From: Betaproteobacteria bacterium
GTDB lineage: Bacteria > Pseudomonadota > Gammaproteobacteria > Burkholderiales > Burkholderiaceae_D
Direction: 5' to 3'
Length of the DNA stretch: 64,000 nucleotides
Assembly: GCA_025362735.1 (NCBI GenBank)
Contig: JANYFL010000005.1
Span: 62,001 to 126,000, forward strand
The translations under genes and the position numbers were made by a program. The first letter of the stretch is position 1, and every line of letters starts with the position of its first letter. Of the stretch, positions 63,378 through 64,000 are shown piece by piece. The notes below the pieces were generated by a model, which searched no databases, was not told the DNA's origin, and was given only the letters and a program-made list of their open reading frames with translations.

Positions 63378-64000
63378 ATGAAACTCGAATTCAGCAAGAG
63401 TCAGATTGCCCTCGCGGTGATCGCAACGTTGAGCGCCCTGGCTGCTGCGCCAACGGTGGCGACGGCAGACGGCAAAACAACGGGCAAATATGTTGCGGGT
63501 GATTTCCATAATCACACGACCTGCTCAGACGGTTCGATCTCGATGCAGAAACTGGTCAAGAAAGCAACCGACAAGAGTGATGGCACGTTTGGTCTGGACT
63601 GGTTTGTCCAAGCTGGTCACGGCGGTAACGGCAACCGCAACTGTACATTGGTTGAAGACGCCAGCCTTGCGACACCCGCTTATCCATTACGCACGGGTGC
63701 AACGCCATTCGACGTTCCTGCATCAGGCAATCCCTCGCCCTCACAATACACCGGCCCGAACACGACCTGGGCTCAAAGCATTGGCGTCAATAACGTCAAA
63801 GGCTCGGTCTCTGGCAGTGGGAACAGCAAGAACATGTGGCGCTGGCAGTCACTGCAGGAATTTCAGTATCCCCTGATGGAATACCTGTCGTCGTATCTCA
63901 ATCGTCCATTATTCCTCGGCACCGAGTCCGTGGTTGCTGGCCACGAACACGCATCGATGTCTGTCATTACCGGCCAGATGCCGATGGCACTCGATTCGGT
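63378..64000 (+). CDS. Secreted PHP-domain protein (3' end outside window)
   Basis: The frame is open from ATG 63378 (GGAG seven bases upstream) to the window end, so at least 207 residues are visible. A signal peptide (QIALAVIATLSALAAAPTVATA) is followed by GDFHNHTTCSDGS, the H-x-H...D metal motif of PHP phosphoesterases, then QAGHGG and GTESVVAGHEH, which could supply further metal ligands. It is therefore probably a periplasmic or exported metal-dependent phosphoesterase or related hydrolase. The substrate is unknown and the C-terminal part cannot be seen. Confidence 0.8.
   Translation, partial: MKLEFSKSQIALAVIATLSALAAAPTVATADGKTTGKYVAGDFHNHTTCSDGSISMQKLVKKATDKSDGTFGLDWFVQAGHGGNGNRNCTLVEDASLATPAYPLRTGATPFDVPASGNPSPSQYTGPNTTWAQSIGVNNVKGSVSGSGNSKNMWRWQSLQEFQYPLMEYLSSYLNRPLFLGTESVVAGHEHASMSVITGQMPMALDS

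Overview
The window looks like the chromosome of a betaproteobacterium, probably Burkholderiales or Nitrosomonadales. The gene orders surE-pcm-nlpD-rpoS and ndk-rlmN-pilW-rodZ-ispG-hisS-yfgM-bamB-der-hfq-hflX-hflK-hflC-...-hisZ-purA support this, as do the cbb3 oxidase, an FNR/Anr-type regulator and a Kdo hydroxylase. It is mostly dense core genome, with many genes overlapping by 1-8 bases. No tRNA, rRNA, CRISPR array or prophage was seen.

Layout. 1-12180 is a microaerobic respiration block: the end of an RDD membrane protein, the assembly factors ccoI and ccoS, the oxidase ccoNOQP, ccoGH, a small membrane protein, an FNR/Anr regulator, hemN and a UreH/TauE-like membrane protein. Perfect or near-perfect FNR boxes stand before ccoI, ccoN and hemN, each at class II spacing from a plausible -10 or start. 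12181-18129 is the most accessory stretch: fadD, an IS110-family insertion sequence with 12-bp inverted repeats and a roughly 320-base non-coding end, several families of dispersed palindromic repeats, an orphan protein that resembles a proteasome-like Ntn-hydrolase, and aqpZ. 18130-24145 carries surE-pcm-nlpD-rpoS, a PolB-like exonuclease and rlmD. 24209-38665 is core (yccA, ndk to hflC). 38682-41974 is an AT-richer cassette between hflC and the usual next gene (DUF2065). It encodes homospermidine synthase, a YgiB-like lipoprotein, a glutathionylspermidine-synthase-like ATP-grasp ligase and a DUF350 membrane protein. 42004-45337 returns to core (DUF2065, hisZ, purA, a phosphoribosyltransferase).

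45359-52518 is a complete System I cytochrome c maturation operon (ccmI-A-B-C-D-E-F-G-H, with ccmI unusually first). It would supply the c-type hemes needed by CcoO and CcoP at the other end of the window. Convergent to it is a tightly overlapping EVE-domain / SBF transporter / Kdo hydroxylase operon. Then come zapB-like and zapA with a 6S RNA gene downstream, and a cobalamin riboswitch followed by btuB-btuC-btuD. The last part holds a cold-shock protein, an orphan ParA ATPase, a two-component pair and the start of a secreted PHP-domain protein.

The most striking item is the histidine kinase at 61786-62958. Its membrane domain aligns without a gap to the plant and cyanobacterial ethylene-binding domain and keeps the copper ligands. 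With the adjacent Rcp1-like response regulator it predicts a bacterial ethylene-sensing system. The polyamine/ATP-grasp cassette, the lone Ntn-hydrolase-like gene and the possible guide RNA of the insertion sequence are the next leads. All functional calls rest on reading motifs and gene order; no database search was possible.
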